DNA from: Agathobacter sp.
GTDB lineage: Bacteria > Bacillota > Clostridia > Lachnospirales > Lachnospiraceae
Reading direction: 5' to 3'
Assembly (NCBI GenBank): GCA_017409825.1
Contig: JAFQRZ010000029.1
Location: 1 to 64,000 of the forward strand
DNA: 64,000 nucleotides
The notes beneath the pieces are model-generated. The model was not told the origin of the DNA. It made no database searches and saw only the letters and a program-made list of their open reading frames with translations. Below, piece by piece: positions 9,601 through 18,755 of this stretch (position 1 is the first letter of the stretch; the number at the start of each line of letters is the position of its first letter). A program made the position numbers and the translations under genes.

Positions 9601-12600
9601 GTGATTTACTATGGTGAAGAAATCGGTATGACTGGTTCAAGTAAGTATCCAGCTCAGGCAAACCGTTATGATTTTGATTGGTCTAAAGCAACGGATAGCA
9701 ATGCGATGCTTACTCACTACAAGAAGATGGTAAATATCCGTAAGGAATATTCCGAAGTTTTTGCTAAGGGTGACAGATATAGTGTTGTGATAGCTGATTC
9801 ACAGTCAAAGGTAAATGATGCGTTAGTAGACATCAATGAAGGCTATGAAGTATTTGCTAGAAGTTATAATGGTGAAACTATTTATGTAGGTACAAATATC
9901 TTTGGTGATGCAAAACAGGTAACTTTCTATGTAGATGGTGTTGCAGGAAGCACTTATACAAATCTTTATGATGAAAAAACATATACAGTTTCAGAAAATG
10001 GAACTATCACAATTTCGATTCCAGGTGCAGCAAATGGCGGTACAGTAGTATTAGCTAGAACTGCTGGAGAAGCGACAGAAATCGTAGATGACAACGAAGT
10101 AACAGTAGTAATTCACTACAATAGAAAAGATGGCAATTATGCAAACTGGAATGCATGGCTTTGGGCAGATACTCTTGGCGGTGCACAGTATGATTTTGAA
10201 GAAGTAAACGGTGAAATGGTTACCGAAGTTACTGTAGATGGTCGTACAAATACAAAGCTTAACTTCCGAATTCGCTATGGTGAATGGAAGGATAATGACC
10301 ATGATGGCAAAGACCAGAGTATTGATATTTCAAATATCGTTTCTGGTACTGTACACTACTATATTGAGTCTGGTGTATGGGGCGGAACAATGGTGCTTGG
10401 TAGTGATGCAATCGTAGGAAACAAGATTGTAAAGTCTTCTTATGATAGAATTACAAATACATTTACCATTACAACGGCTCGTCCAATTAGTGGTGCAGTT
10501 CAGAGTGCTTTTGATATCACATGTACTACAGATAAGAAAGATATCACTATTTTAGATGTAACTGGAAATGGTTGTGTATATACAGTAACCATAGAGGAAA
10601 ACATTTCTTCTATGAAGGAAGTACTAAAGGCTTACACAGTAGAATTTGATGAATATGTATATAATTTGGTAATGCCAAATATCTATTCAACCAAGGAATT
10701 CGAAGATGCATATACGTATGAAGGAAAAGATTTAGGACTTACATACACAGATGTTAAATCTACATTTAAGGTTTGGGCTCCTACGGCAGAGAAAGTAGTT
10801 CTCAATGTATATGCAAGTGGTACAAAAGGAACGGATGATAAACTTGGTTCATACGAAATGACCTTAGGGGAAAAAGGCGTATGGACTTATGAGTTAGCAG
10901 GAGACTGGAATGGTAAATATTATACCTACTCTGTTTCCGTAAACAATGAAACAAATGAAGTATGTGACCCTTATGCTAGAACCACTGGTGTAAACGGTAA
11001 CAGAGCAATGATTCTTGATTTAGACAGCACAGACCCTGATGGCTGGGCTGATGACAAGAATAAGATGCCAAACAATGGTATGTCTTACACAGATGCAATC
11101 ATTTACGAACTACATGTAAGAGACCTTTCAAGTGACGATAGTTCTGGCGTATCAGAAGAACATCAGGGCAAATTCCTTGGACTTACAGAAACTGGAACCA
11201 GAACACCAGGTGGAAATCTTACAGGTTTAGATCATATCGTAGATTTAGGCGTAACACATGTACACCTATTACCTGTATATGATTATGCATCAGTAGATGA
11301 AACAAAATTAGATGAACCACAGTTTAACTGGGGTTACGATCCGTTAAACTACAATGTACCAGAAGGTTCCTACTCTACAAATCCATACGATGGAGCAAGC
11401 AGAGTAAGCGAAATGAAGCAGATGGTAAAAGCATTACATGATAACAATATCAATGTAATCATGGACGTGGTATACAATCACGTATACGATGCAGGTACAT
11501 TTGGATTCAATCAGATCGTACCAAGCTACTTCTCTAGAACCAATGCAGACGGAACCTTCTCAAATGGTTCAGGCTGTGGTAACGATACTGCAACCGAACG
11601 TTCTATGGTTCACAAATATGTAGTAGAATCGATTCTTTATTGGCACAATGAATACCATATCGACGGTTTCCGTTTCGACTTGGTAGGTTTATTAGACACA
11701 GAAACCATCAATACTATCGTAGAAGAGGTACATAAACTTGATCCAGATATCATTTTCTACGGCGAAGGCTGGACATTAGGAACAGCTGTAAGCAAAGAAG
11801 GATATTTCATGGCAACACAGGCAAATGCAAGCAAGACACCTGGATTTGCTTACTTTAGTGATACACTTCGCGATAATTTAGCAGGAAATAACACAAATGG
11901 ACAGGGCTTCATTTGGGTGAATGGTAATGTAGATACTATGAAGTATGCGTTCGCAGGAAACTCTTCTTGGTGTCCGGAACCAACACAGACGATTAACTAT
12001 TCCTCTTGTCATGATAACTATACAATCATGGATAAGATTAATGAAGTATCCAATGCTCCTTATGATAGTTATGATGATGCTCCTGGTGCATATCAGGTAA
12101 AATTAAACAACTTATCTGCAGCATACTATATGTTTGCACAAGGTATTCCATTTATCCATGCAGGAGAAGAATTCTTAAGAACGAAATTGGATACAGATGG
12201 AACCGTTATCCATAATAGTTACAATGCATCTGATTATGTAAACACATTGCGTTGGTATAATCTGGATGGGACAGAAGGCGACTATGCACTTTATGCAGAT
12301 ACAGTAGAATACTATAAAGGTTTGATTGAATTCCGTAAGAACCACGAAGCTCTTCGATTGACAACGGATGCAGAGGTAAATCAAGTATTAACTACCTATT
12401 CGTACGAAAACTATTTATTAGCATACAAATTAGATGGAACGAAGGTAGAAGGCGAAGTAGCAGATGAAATCATCATTATCTACAATGCATCAAACCAGGC
12501 GAGAGATGTAAACATCAAAGAAAACCTCGGTGCAGCTGGTGGTACATATAATGTTTGTGTAGATGTAAATGATGCAGGCACAGATGTACTTAGAACGATT

Positions 12601-14145
12601 AATGCGGATAACGCTTGGCCAACGGTAGAAGCACACTCTGTATTAGTACTTGTTAAGGGTGAAACAGTGGACAACGATACCGTATATGCTAGAAATAATA
12701 ATGTATCTATCTCGTTAGATAAGATCGCATTAGAATTAAAGGAAAATGCTACTGCAACCCTCGCAGCCACCGTAAATCCAGCAAACAGCACATTGATTTG
12801 GACATCATCCAATGAAAATGTTGCAACAGTGGATGCAGATGGAAATGTAACAGCGGCAGGTGTAGGTACAGCGACTATTACAGTAAGTACCTTACATGGC
12901 GTATCAGCGACATGTACTGTTACCGTAAAAGAGCTTACTGGCGTAGGATTAAACAAAGTAAATCTTACATTAAAAGAAAAGGAATCAGAAACCCTCGTTG
13001 CAACTACAAAACCAGCAGGTTCCGCGCTTACATGGTCATCTAGTGATGAAACAGTAGCAACAGTAGACCAGACTGGTAAAGTTACAGCAATTGGTGCTGG
13101 TACTGCAACTATCACAGCAACCATGGCAAATGGTGAAAAAGAAAATTGTGAAGTAACGATACTCCATACATTAACTGAAGTAGCAGCAAAAGAACCTACT
13201 ACGACAGCTACTGGAAATATCAAATACTATGTATGTGATGCATGTGGTAAGCTTTTCTTAGATGAAGAAGCGACACAGCCAACTACATTAGCAGATGTAA
13301 CACTGGATAAATTACCAACAGAGGAACCAGACGACCCAGTGACACCACCAGTAGAACCAGAAGACCCAGTAGTTCCACCGGTAGAGCCAGAAGACCCAGT
13401 GACACCACCAGTAGAACCAGAAGACCCAGTGGTTCCTCCAGTGGAAAAAGAAGATGTGGTTTACGTTCCTGAGGAAGAAATTCATGAGCAGGTGAAGGAT
13501 GAAGCTGGCAAGCTGACCGATATGATTGTAAATGATGAACTGGAAGAAGGCGTTGTTTCCGAAGAAACCTTAGAGAAAGTACAGCAGGCAATCGAAAATG
13601 ACGAAGAAATCATCACGGAACTTGTGATTGAAAACATGAAAGATGTCGAGGTGGATGCGTCAGCAAAAGAATTAGTAGAGGAAGCAGTAAAAGATATTAT
13701 CGAAAATGTAGCATCTACAATCGCACAGTACTTAGATATCAAGGTTGTGTTGAAGACAGAAGAATCTGGTGAGGAATTAGGTACTTTAAATAAACTCTCA
13801 GAAGAAATTACATTGACCTTTGAAATTCCAGACGAATGGAAGAAAGAAGGTAGAACCTTCCATGTGATTCGTGTACATGAAGGCAAGACAGATGTATTGG
13901 ATGTATGGGAAAATGAAGATGGTACTGTTTCATTCAAGACAGACCGTTTCTCAACCTATGCATTGGTTTATACAGATGCAGAAGTGGAAGAAGATATAAC
14001 TCCTACACCACCTGTAACTCCAGAGGTAACACCTCCATCAACGGGAGACAATAGTATGCCAGGTATATACTTCCTTGTATTACTTGCAGGATTTGCAATG
14101 GCAATTGCTGGTATGACAGTTTCAAGAAGAAAAAATGTTAAATAA
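6661..14145 (+). CDS. Secreted, wall-anchored bifunctional amylopullulanase
   Basis: This 2494-residue surface enzyme should cleave both alpha-1,4 and alpha-1,6 bonds of starch. In order it has a signal peptide (about 1-43), CBM26-like and other starch-binding segments (to about 630), a GH13 alpha-amylase domain (about 640-1110; Asp847, Glu876, Asp942), a pullulanase-type binding domain (about 1145-1240), a CBM48-like segment (about 1355-1450) and a type I pullulanase GH13 domain with FNWGYDP (1555-1561) and Asp1673, Glu1702, Asp1785. Two BIG2 Ig-like repeats (about 2008-2172), four PPVEPEDP-type repeats, a further domain and a C-terminal PSTGD-hydrophobic helix-RRK tail follow, which suggests sortase-type or membrane anchoring. 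All six catalytic residues are intact. The adjacent sugar symporter and intracellular GH13 enzyme fit a starch-use locus. Confidence 0.93.
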   Translation: MKGKSHKRFGMQILKRVTSAVLVAVMFFTMVGIYIPAETFKAADGVTVTLHFAKPTYMDSSRTNLYVWGVEGGDVAAWPGLNMTANTENSASFTSGGESCNWYTVTIQNYTKKGLNCIVDSYQGSDEKKSYDKLVISDSLTQDYECWITMGGWSESDENGMWKFELITTTDAPTGWVKSEPDNTEYNYTLYVADTIEDKWDDADSKVHTWSVGEGGTDRTLEETNETWKGGKWRKVEFTGKANIGFILAEKSWKWQTENIMHTNTTGADQTIYYVNGTVYTDLASVPDLSVDHYAFIEYGGEAPYGATAFAWGTGYSKIVNGSDWGLFVPFRETADGTYIAKIPVKSNGGEDMKFGFLVNSAPNFDNTTKYSGDLYHTIDGDIGYSKAVFSGGAIVKDSTSIKSSEVHRKNGEIIFHYRDNAVFGKTGVGNLGENASVKVNVIEKTDTAQSQVTSYAMEYDKATSSYTYSLTLKDDTDYYYYYTVNGAEVADNNTTRKVELDGKTYSYNRNKVYNVAVGAELFYSNMDYDQSNLICISYGPATIKDSLDGFKLEHVYLDLSELGLGSRVEVSKDLLTMDDSNNEIRITFGCADTVEPGTKKIKVTLVDDCDGEYVGEANVNVTARNKQANDFDWDEAIIYFAVTDRFYDGNPNNNTVIDDGQQTTAYDKTNPLGIHGGDFAGLTEKLDYLEELGVNTIWITPIVDNIDELVDGNNKSSAYHGYWAEDFETLNPHLGTEEEFVTLLEEVHKRGMKIMVDVVLNHPGYETDDIFNNKLDSGHKDAGGNTVYDDMIRADADVVADDDEKMELSGLPDFMTEDPEVRALLIAWQTSWIQKYEEHIDYFRVDTVKHVDDATWVEFKNEITKINSRFKLIGEYYDAGYLNDYGQLGTGMMDSILDFHFNDILSKVSQENLSEIEKALQERNATLNNVEMMGSFLSSHDEDGFLYTLIQNEKNKNEEWAKNQMKVAVTYQMTAKGQPVIYYGEEIGMTGSSKYPAQANRYDFDWSKATDSNAMLTHYKKMVNIRKEYSEVFAKGDRYSVVIADSQSKVNDALVDINEGYEVFARSYNGETIYVGTNIFGDAKQVTFYVDGVAGSTYTNLYDEKTYTVSENGTITISIPGAANGGTVVLARTAGEATEIVDDNEVTVVIHYNRKDGNYANWNAWLWADTLGGAQYDFEEVNGEMVTEVTVDGRTNTKLNFRIRYGEWKDNDHDGKDQSIDISNIVSGTVHYYIESGVWGGTMVLGSDAIVGNKIVKSSYDRITNTFTITTARPISGAVQSAFDITCTTDKKDITILDVTGNGCVYTVTIEENISSMKEVLKAYTVEFDEYVYNLVMPNIYSTKEFEDAYTYEGKDLGLTYTDVKSTFKVWAPTAEKVVLNVYASGTKGTDDKLGSYEMTLGEKGVWTYELAGDWNGKYYTYSVSVNNETNEVCDPYARTTGVNGNRAMILDLDSTDPDGWADDKNKMPNNGMSYTDAIIYELHVRDLSSDDSSGVSEEHQGKFLGLTETGTRTPGGNLTGLDHIVDLGVTHVHLLPVYDYASVDETKLDEPQFNWGYDPLNYNVPEGSYSTNPYDGASRVSEMKQMVKALHDNNINVIMDVVYNHVYDAGTFGFNQIVPSYFSRTNADGTFSNGSGCGNDTATERSMVHKYVVESILYWHNEYHIDGFRFDLVGLLDTETINTIVEEVHKLDPDIIFYGEGWTLGTAVSKEGYFMATQANASKTPGFAYFSDTLRDNLAGNNTNGQGFIWVNGNVDTMKYAFAGNSSWCPEPTQTINYSSCHDNYTIMDKINEVSNAPYDSYDDAPGAYQVKLNNLSAAYYMFAQGIPFIHAGEEFLRTKLDTDGTVIHNSYNASDYVNTLRWYNLDGTEGDYALYADTVEYYKGLIEFRKNHEALRLTTDAEVNQVLTTYSYENYLLAYKLDGTKVEGEVADEIIIIYNASNQARDVNIKENLGAAGGTYNVCVDVNDAGTDVLRTINADNAWPTVEAHSVLVLVKGETVDNDTVYARNNNVSISLDKIALELKENATATLAATVNPANSTLIWTSSNENVATVDADGNVTAAGVGTATITVSTLHGVSATCTVTVKELTGVGLNKVNLTLKEKESETLVATTKPAGSALTWSSSDETVATVDQTGKVTAIGAGTATITATMANGEKENCEVTILHTLTEVAAKEPTTTATGNIKYYVCDACGKLFLDEEATQPTTLADVTLDKLPTEEPDDPVTPPVEPEDPVVPPVEPEDPVTPPVEPEDPVVPPVEKEDVVYVPEEEIHEQVKDEAGKLTDMIVNDELEEGVVSEETLEKVQQAIENDEEIITELVIENMKDVEVDASAKELVEEAVKDIIENVASTIAQYLDIKVVLKTEESGEELGTLNKLSEEITLTFEIPDEWKKEGRTFHVIRVHEGKTDVLDVWENEDGTVSFKTDRFSTYALVYTDAEVEEDITPTPPVTPEVTPPSTGDNSMPGIYFLVLLAGFAMAIAGMTVSRRKNVK
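13321..13440 (+). repeat. 30-bp coding tandem repeat in amylopullulanase linker
   Basis: Four units of about 30 bp encode alternating VEPEDPVTPP and VEPEDPVVPP. This is a proline-rich spacer between the Ig-like domains and the anchor. Units are nearly identical in DNA, so copy number could vary by slippage. Confidence 0.85.
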
Positions 14146-14162
14146 AACAGAATTTGTTTGGG

Positions 14163-14190
14163 AAAGCGACTCGAAAGAGTCGCTTTTCTT
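14163..14190 (+). terminator. Terminator after amylopullulanase gene
   Basis: A perfect 10-bp stem (14163-14172 with 14177-14186) with a GAAA tetraloop is followed by TCTT. Confidence 0.85.
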
Positions 14191-14249
14191 TTGGGGATAT
14201 GCTATAATTTTATGTAAGCTTTAAATATAATGGAAAAGGAGTTTTTACA

Positions 14250-15719
14250 ATGGATGAACAAAAGACATTGAAAAGGAATCTATGGTTTTTCCCACTGGGA
14301 ACAGTAGGACGTGATATGATGTACAGCTTGGTTACGAACTTCCTGCTGACCTACATTCTTTTTACAAAAGGACTGGATGCTGCACAGCTTGCAGCGATTA
14401 CAGCTATCATGGTAGCTGCACGTGTATTTGATGCGTTAAATGACCCTATCATGGGCAATATCATCGAAAATACACATACGAAATGGGGCAAATTTAAGCC
14501 ATGGATGGTTATCGGTACAGTGCTTTCTTGTATCGTGGTATTTATGGTATTTTCTACCAACTTAAGGGGCTGGGCATTCGTAGGATTGTTTGGCGTGTTC
14601 TATTTCTGCTACAGTATTGCATACACCATGCATGATATTTCTTACTGGGGTATCGTGCCAGCGCTTAGCTCAGATGCAGGTGCACGTGATGCATTTACTT
14701 CCCGTGCAACACTTTTCGCAGGTGTAGGCGGAACCTTGGCATCTATCATCATTCCGATGTTTACGACAGGTGCGACAGCGATTGGGGGTAATGCAAGTAC
14801 TGCTTATGCAGTAGTAGCACTTGGAATCTGTATTGTGATGCCTGCGTTTTTCCTCTTTACGATTTTAGGGGTAAAAGAGCATAGAGCAGCCGAAAAACCA
14901 CAGCAGAAGGAAAAAGGCGTATTCAAGAAGATGATTAACGCGGTAAAACACAATGACCAGCTTCGTTGGATTGCAGTGATTTTCTTAATTCAGCAGATTG
15001 GTAACAATTTCGTGTTAGGTGGAATCGGTTCTACATATATTTATTTGCAGTACGGATATGAAGGTGGATTATATTCCCTTTTCTCTACCGTAGGTGTGGC
15101 TGCGACTGCATTCCTTATGATTTTCTATCCAGCCATTTCAAAGAGAATCAATCGTAAACCACTTATGAATATCATGGTAGTGATTTCAACAGTAGGATTT
15201 GCACTTATGATTTTATCTCGAATCATTCCAAGCATCGGTTTTGTGTTGCTTACCATTGGCTATATGGTTTCGAACTTTGGTTTATATTCCTACTACCTTA
15301 TCATGATGATTTCTATCATCAATACGGTAGAGTACAACGAATACAAAACAGGCGATCGTAACGAAGCGATTGTGGCTTCGGTTCGTCCGCTGATTACAAA
15401 GATGAGTTCTGCACTTGTTGTAATGATGACGACGGCTACTTATATGATTTTTGGTGTAACCAATTATACGAATAAGATTTCGGATTTTGAAAGTGCAGCG
15501 GCAGCAGGTGCTATTACAGAGGCACAAAAATTAGCCGAAATCGAAAAGGTTATTCAGGGCGTTGACCAGAGTCAGACACTTGGGCTTCTCGCTCTTATGG
15601 TAGTAGTGCCTTATGCAATGATGCTTCTTTCTAACTTCTTATACCAGAAGAAGTACAAATTAGATGAAGCAGAATATGACCGTATTTGTAAAGAGCTTGA
15701 AGCGAGAAAACAAGCATAA
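14250..15719 (+). CDS. GPH-family (MelB-like) glycoside:cation symporter
   Basis: The 489-residue membrane protein belongs to the glycoside-pentoside-hexuronide symporter family of the MFS. About twelve hydrophobic segments are visible. The family signature follows helix 2 as DALNDPIMGN...TKWGKFKPW, with the conserved Asp and Arg/Lys pattern of MelB-type carriers. A second conserved motif before helix 10 reads NTVEYNEYKTGDRNEA. A good GGAG precedes the ATG. It sits between the secreted amylopullulanase and a cytoplasmic GH13 enzyme and is 22 bp from the latter, so the two form a likely operon. Import of malto-oligosaccharides or isomaltose is inferred from this position; the substrate is not readable from the protein. 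Confidence 0.9.
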   Translation: MDEQKTLKRNLWFFPLGTVGRDMMYSLVTNFLLTYILFTKGLDAAQLAAITAIMVAARVFDALNDPIMGNIIENTHTKWGKFKPWMVIGTVLSCIVVFMVFSTNLRGWAFVGLFGVFYFCYSIAYTMHDISYWGIVPALSSDAGARDAFTSRATLFAGVGGTLASIIIPMFTTGATAIGGNASTAYAVVALGICIVMPAFFLFTILGVKEHRAAEKPQQKEKGVFKKMINAVKHNDQLRWIAVIFLIQQIGNNFVLGGIGSTYIYLQYGYEGGLYSLFSTVGVAATAFLMIFYPAISKRINRKPLMNIMVVISTVGFALMILSRIIPSIGFVLLTIGYMVSNFGLYSYYLIMMISIINTVEYNEYKTGDRNEAIVASVRPLITKMSSALVVMMTTATYMIFGVTNYTNKISDFESAAAAGAITEAQKLAEIEKVIQGVDQSQTLGLLALMVVVPYAMMLLSNFLYQKKYKLDEAEYDRICKELEARKQA

Positions 15720-15741
15720 TGCTTCATTTCTGGAGGGGAAA

Positions 15742-17589
15742 ATGAGTACAGTAAATAAGATTACAAAACAGAGTAAAATCGGAGAATTATATAACACGAC
15801 CGTAGGACATGATGCTTTGGAAAAGGTGCTTTTGCAGCTAAATATTCCGACATCAGCGATTACGAATCCGATCGTTTCGAATATTAAAATTGAAGGCTTG
15901 GAAAAGGTAATTGGCAAGAAGTTTGGGGATGGTTTCTTTGATTCGATTCTAGATTTGGTGAATTCAGATACCGAAGCACCGTTTGTTAGCAAGGAGCCAG
16001 TAACCGAAAAATGGTGGAAGGAAGCGGTTATTTATCAGATTTATCCTAGAAGCTTCTATGACACGAACGGGGATGGTATCGGTGATTTGCGTGGTATTAT
16101 CGAAAAGTTAGATTATTTGGAGGATTTGGGTGTAACTGCGATTTGGATGTCACCAATCTATGATTCACCAAATGACGACAATGGTTATGATATTCGTGAT
16201 TATCGTAAGATTATGACCGAATTCGGTACGATGGAAGATTTTGATGAGCTTTTGGAGAAGACGCATGCTAAGGGCATGAAGGTTATCATGGATCTTGTAA
16301 TCAATCATACTTCGGATGAGCATGAATGGTTCCAGAAGGCATTGGAAGATCCTGACGGAGAATATGGCGATTACTATTTCTTCCGTGATGGTAATGGCGG
16401 CAAAGCTTATCCAAATAACTGGACGAGTTTCTTCTCAGGTCCAGCTTGGAATTATTATGAAAATATCGACAAGTACGCACTTCATCTTTTCTCTAAGAAG
16501 CAGATGGATTTGAACTGGGATAACCCAAAGGTACGTGAGAATTTAATCGAAATGATTAACTGGTGGCTGGAAAAGGGTGTTGATGGCTTCCGTATGGACG
16601 TTATTAACTATATTTCCAAGTCCGAAGGACTTCCAAATGGGGATGAAACTATCGGTGCGTTGATGGGCTATCCGGGCATCGAAACCTATTACTACGGTCC
16701 AAACCTTCACAAATACTTACATGAAGTACGTACGAAAGCATTTGACCTTCATGGTGCCTTTTCGGTAGGAGAAACACCAGGTGTAGGTATGAAGATGGCA
16801 CAGATGCTTACGGGCGAAGAACGCAAAGAGCTCGATATGGTATTCTCATTTGATAATTTAGAGACACCAGGTCATGTACGTTGGGATGATTATGAATATG
16901 ATTTGAACTACTATAGAGATTATATTACGGACTGGATGTTACACTATGGCAATAACTGTTGGATGTCCTTGTTCTACAACAACCATGACAATCCACGTAT
17001 GGTTAGTAAAATCAGTTTGGACCCACAATATACAGAAGCAATCGAAAAACTCCTCGCAGTTATGCAGTTGACACTAAAAGGAACACCGTTCATTTTCCAG
17101 GGAGATGAGATGGGACTTGTGAATTATGAGTTTATCAGCCCAGACGAACCTACGGATGTCGAAGCGAAAGGACTTGTAGCGGAGCTTCGTGAAAAGGGTA
17201 AGTCAGAAGAAGAAATTCTTAAGACGATTAATGCTGGAACGAGAGAGCACACACGTATCTTACTTCCATGGAATACATATCCAGAAGATATGCGTGAAGG
17301 ATTGCGTCAGCAGATTAATGAAGAAATCACTAAGACATACAAAGAACTTATCGCACTTCGTAAGAGTGATAAGACTCTGATATATGGTGATTTTGAAGTG
17401 CTGAATAAGAAAAAAGATAGATTTGTTTATAGCCGTACGTTTAATGGGACAACATATATTGTAGACTGCAACTTAGGAAAGAAACAACAGAAGGCATATC
17501 TTCCAGAGGGATATAAAGCTGTTTATCTTTCTAAAAACAGCATCTGTCATGAGTTATCACCTTTCGAAGTACGCATTTGGAAGAAATAA
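15742..17589 (+). CDS. Cytoplasmic GH13 alpha-glucosidase (oligo-1,6-glucosidase-like)
   Basis: The 615-residue enzyme lacks a signal peptide and should hydrolyse imported malto- or isomalto-oligosaccharides. The catalytic barrel starts near residue 92 (WWKEAVIYQIYPRSF), with Asp286 (GFRMDVIN), Glu344 (SVGET) and Asp416 (NNHDNPR) as the catalytic triad. This resembles GH13 subfamily 31. MDLVINHTSDEH carries the usual motif; Val before Asn-His is more typical of alpha-1,6 specificity. About 90 extra residues precede the barrel and form a small helical region absent from classical enzymes. GGAGGGG before ATG 15742 fixes the start, although an open frame runs further upstream into the symporter gene. 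It ends at a hairpin (17598-17620). Confidence 0.9.
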   Translation: MSTVNKITKQSKIGELYNTTVGHDALEKVLLQLNIPTSAITNPIVSNIKIEGLEKVIGKKFGDGFFDSILDLVNSDTEAPFVSKEPVTEKWWKEAVIYQIYPRSFYDTNGDGIGDLRGIIEKLDYLEDLGVTAIWMSPIYDSPNDDNGYDIRDYRKIMTEFGTMEDFDELLEKTHAKGMKVIMDLVINHTSDEHEWFQKALEDPDGEYGDYYFFRDGNGGKAYPNNWTSFFSGPAWNYYENIDKYALHLFSKKQMDLNWDNPKVRENLIEMINWWLEKGVDGFRMDVINYISKSEGLPNGDETIGALMGYPGIETYYYGPNLHKYLHEVRTKAFDLHGAFSVGETPGVGMKMAQMLTGEERKELDMVFSFDNLETPGHVRWDDYEYDLNYYRDYITDWMLHYGNNCWMSLFYNNHDNPRMVSKISLDPQYTEAIEKLLAVMQLTLKGTPFIFQGDEMGLVNYEFISPDEPTDVEAKGLVAELREKGKSEEEILKTINAGTREHTRILLPWNTYPEDMREGLRQQINEEITKTYKELIALRKSDKTLIYGDFEVLNKKKDRFVYSRTFNGTTYIVDCNLGKKQQKAYLPEGYKAVYLSKNSICHELSPFEVRIWKK

Positions 17590-17597
17590 ATTTTTGT

Positions 17598-17620
17598 CGG
17601 GCGGAGAGGTTCTCCGCCCG
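17598..17620 (+). terminator. GC-rich hairpin after GH13 gene
   Basis: A perfect 9-bp stem (17598-17606 with 17612-17620) follows the stop codon. The T-run after it is only three long (AATTT), so it may be a weak terminator or an mRNA-stabilising hairpin. Confidence 0.6.
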
Positions 17621-17643
17621 AATTTAAACGAAGGACATTGTGT

Positions 17644-18753
17644 ATGAAATTACAAATTTATGTCATGACGCATAAGCAGTTTGAGGTGCCGCAGGATGCG
17701 TTGTATCAACCGTTACATGTTGGGCATATCCATGCACAGGATTTCGGTTATCCTGGGGATGATACAGGAGAAAATATTTCCCATTTGAACTGCTATTACA
17801 GTGAGCTGACAGGGCATTATTGGCTTTGGAAGAACTGTAAAGATGTGGAATATATTGGCACCTGCCATTATCGAAGATATTTGATTAATGAGCAGGAAAA
17901 GGTGTTGACGAAAAATGAATATGAGTATTTGTTGAAGGACTATGATCTGGTTACGACCAAGCGTGTGATATTAAACAATTCGTATCATTATGGTTTTTCA
18001 GCAAATCATAATATAAAAGCGTTGGATTGTACGGGAGAGGTAATTCGGGACTTGTATCCAGAATATTATGATACATTTATCACTTTGGTACATGAAAATG
18101 AGACATACTTCGGAAATATGTTTGTGACGAGTAAGGCTTTGTTTGACCAGTATTGTGAGTGGTTATTTACGATTTTTGCGGAAGTAGAGAATCGTATGGA
18201 CTTAGATACGGATGAAGATGCGTACCACAAACGTGTGCTGGGTTTTATCTCGGAGTTTTTGCTTTTGGTATGGGTGCGTGTAAATCAGTTGAAGGTTTAT
18301 GAATGTAAGGTAGGTATGCTTGGAGAAAAGGCAGAAACGCGAGAATTAAAAGAGCGATTGGCGGAGTATTTCCGCGGGAAAGATATCGAAGGTGCGATGC
18401 AGTATTTTATGCAGGTAAAAACAGCCCGACCGGATGTGATGATGGAAGCATCTGACGTGACAGGAGAATTACGCCTTTGCATGCAAATTATCGTGACTGC
18501 GGGAAAAGAGCAGGCTACATACGGGCGGAGTGTGTTGGATAGAGAAAATGATTTTCGCAGACTGATTGCCTTGTTTACAGAACTGAACAACGTGATATAT
18601 CGAAAGCATCATGGCGGGATGACGCTTGCAGATGAGGTTTTTTTGAAAGAAAATACGATTTCAGAGCTGGCTTTGGAAGTGGCAGAAGCGGTATATGCTT
18701 CTATTGCAAGAGCCAGAGAAACATCACCGGAATTTTGGGAAAGAAGGAAATAA
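17644..18753 (+). CDS. DUF4422 family glycosyltransferase-like protein
   Basis: The 369-residue protein starts LQIYVMTHKQF and contains CHYRRYL, both hallmarks of the DUF4422 family, which is found in capsule and exopolysaccharide clusters and thought to be glycosyltransferases. The conserved part covers about residues 1-240; the C-terminal 130 residues look helical and less conserved. There is no signal peptide or membrane segment, so it acts in the cytoplasm. AAGGA at 17631-17635 selects the ATG at 17644 over a TTG two codons earlier. No other polysaccharide genes are adjacent; instead an HD hydrolase gene begins two bases after its stop. The acceptor and donor are unknown. Confidence 0.8.
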   Translation: MKLQIYVMTHKQFEVPQDALYQPLHVGHIHAQDFGYPGDDTGENISHLNCYYSELTGHYWLWKNCKDVEYIGTCHYRRYLINEQEKVLTKNEYEYLLKDYDLVTTKRVILNNSYHYGFSANHNIKALDCTGEVIRDLYPEYYDTFITLVHENETYFGNMFVTSKALFDQYCEWLFTIFAEVENRMDLDTDEDAYHKRVLGFISEFLLLVWVRVNQLKVYECKVGMLGEKAETRELKERLAEYFRGKDIEGAMQYFMQVKTARPDVMMEASDVTGELRLCMQIIVTAGKEQATYGRSVLDRENDFRRLIALFTELNNVIYRKHHGGMTLADEVFLKENTISELALEVAEAVYASIARARETSPEFWERRK

Positions 18754-18755
18754 AT

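Noticed and set aside
12480-13223. 247-codon antisense open frame opposite the amylopullulanase Ig-like domains
   Set aside because: The product is a Val/Ser/Ala/Thr-rich mirror of the beta-sandwich repeats with no start signal; the plus-strand frame is clearly the real one.
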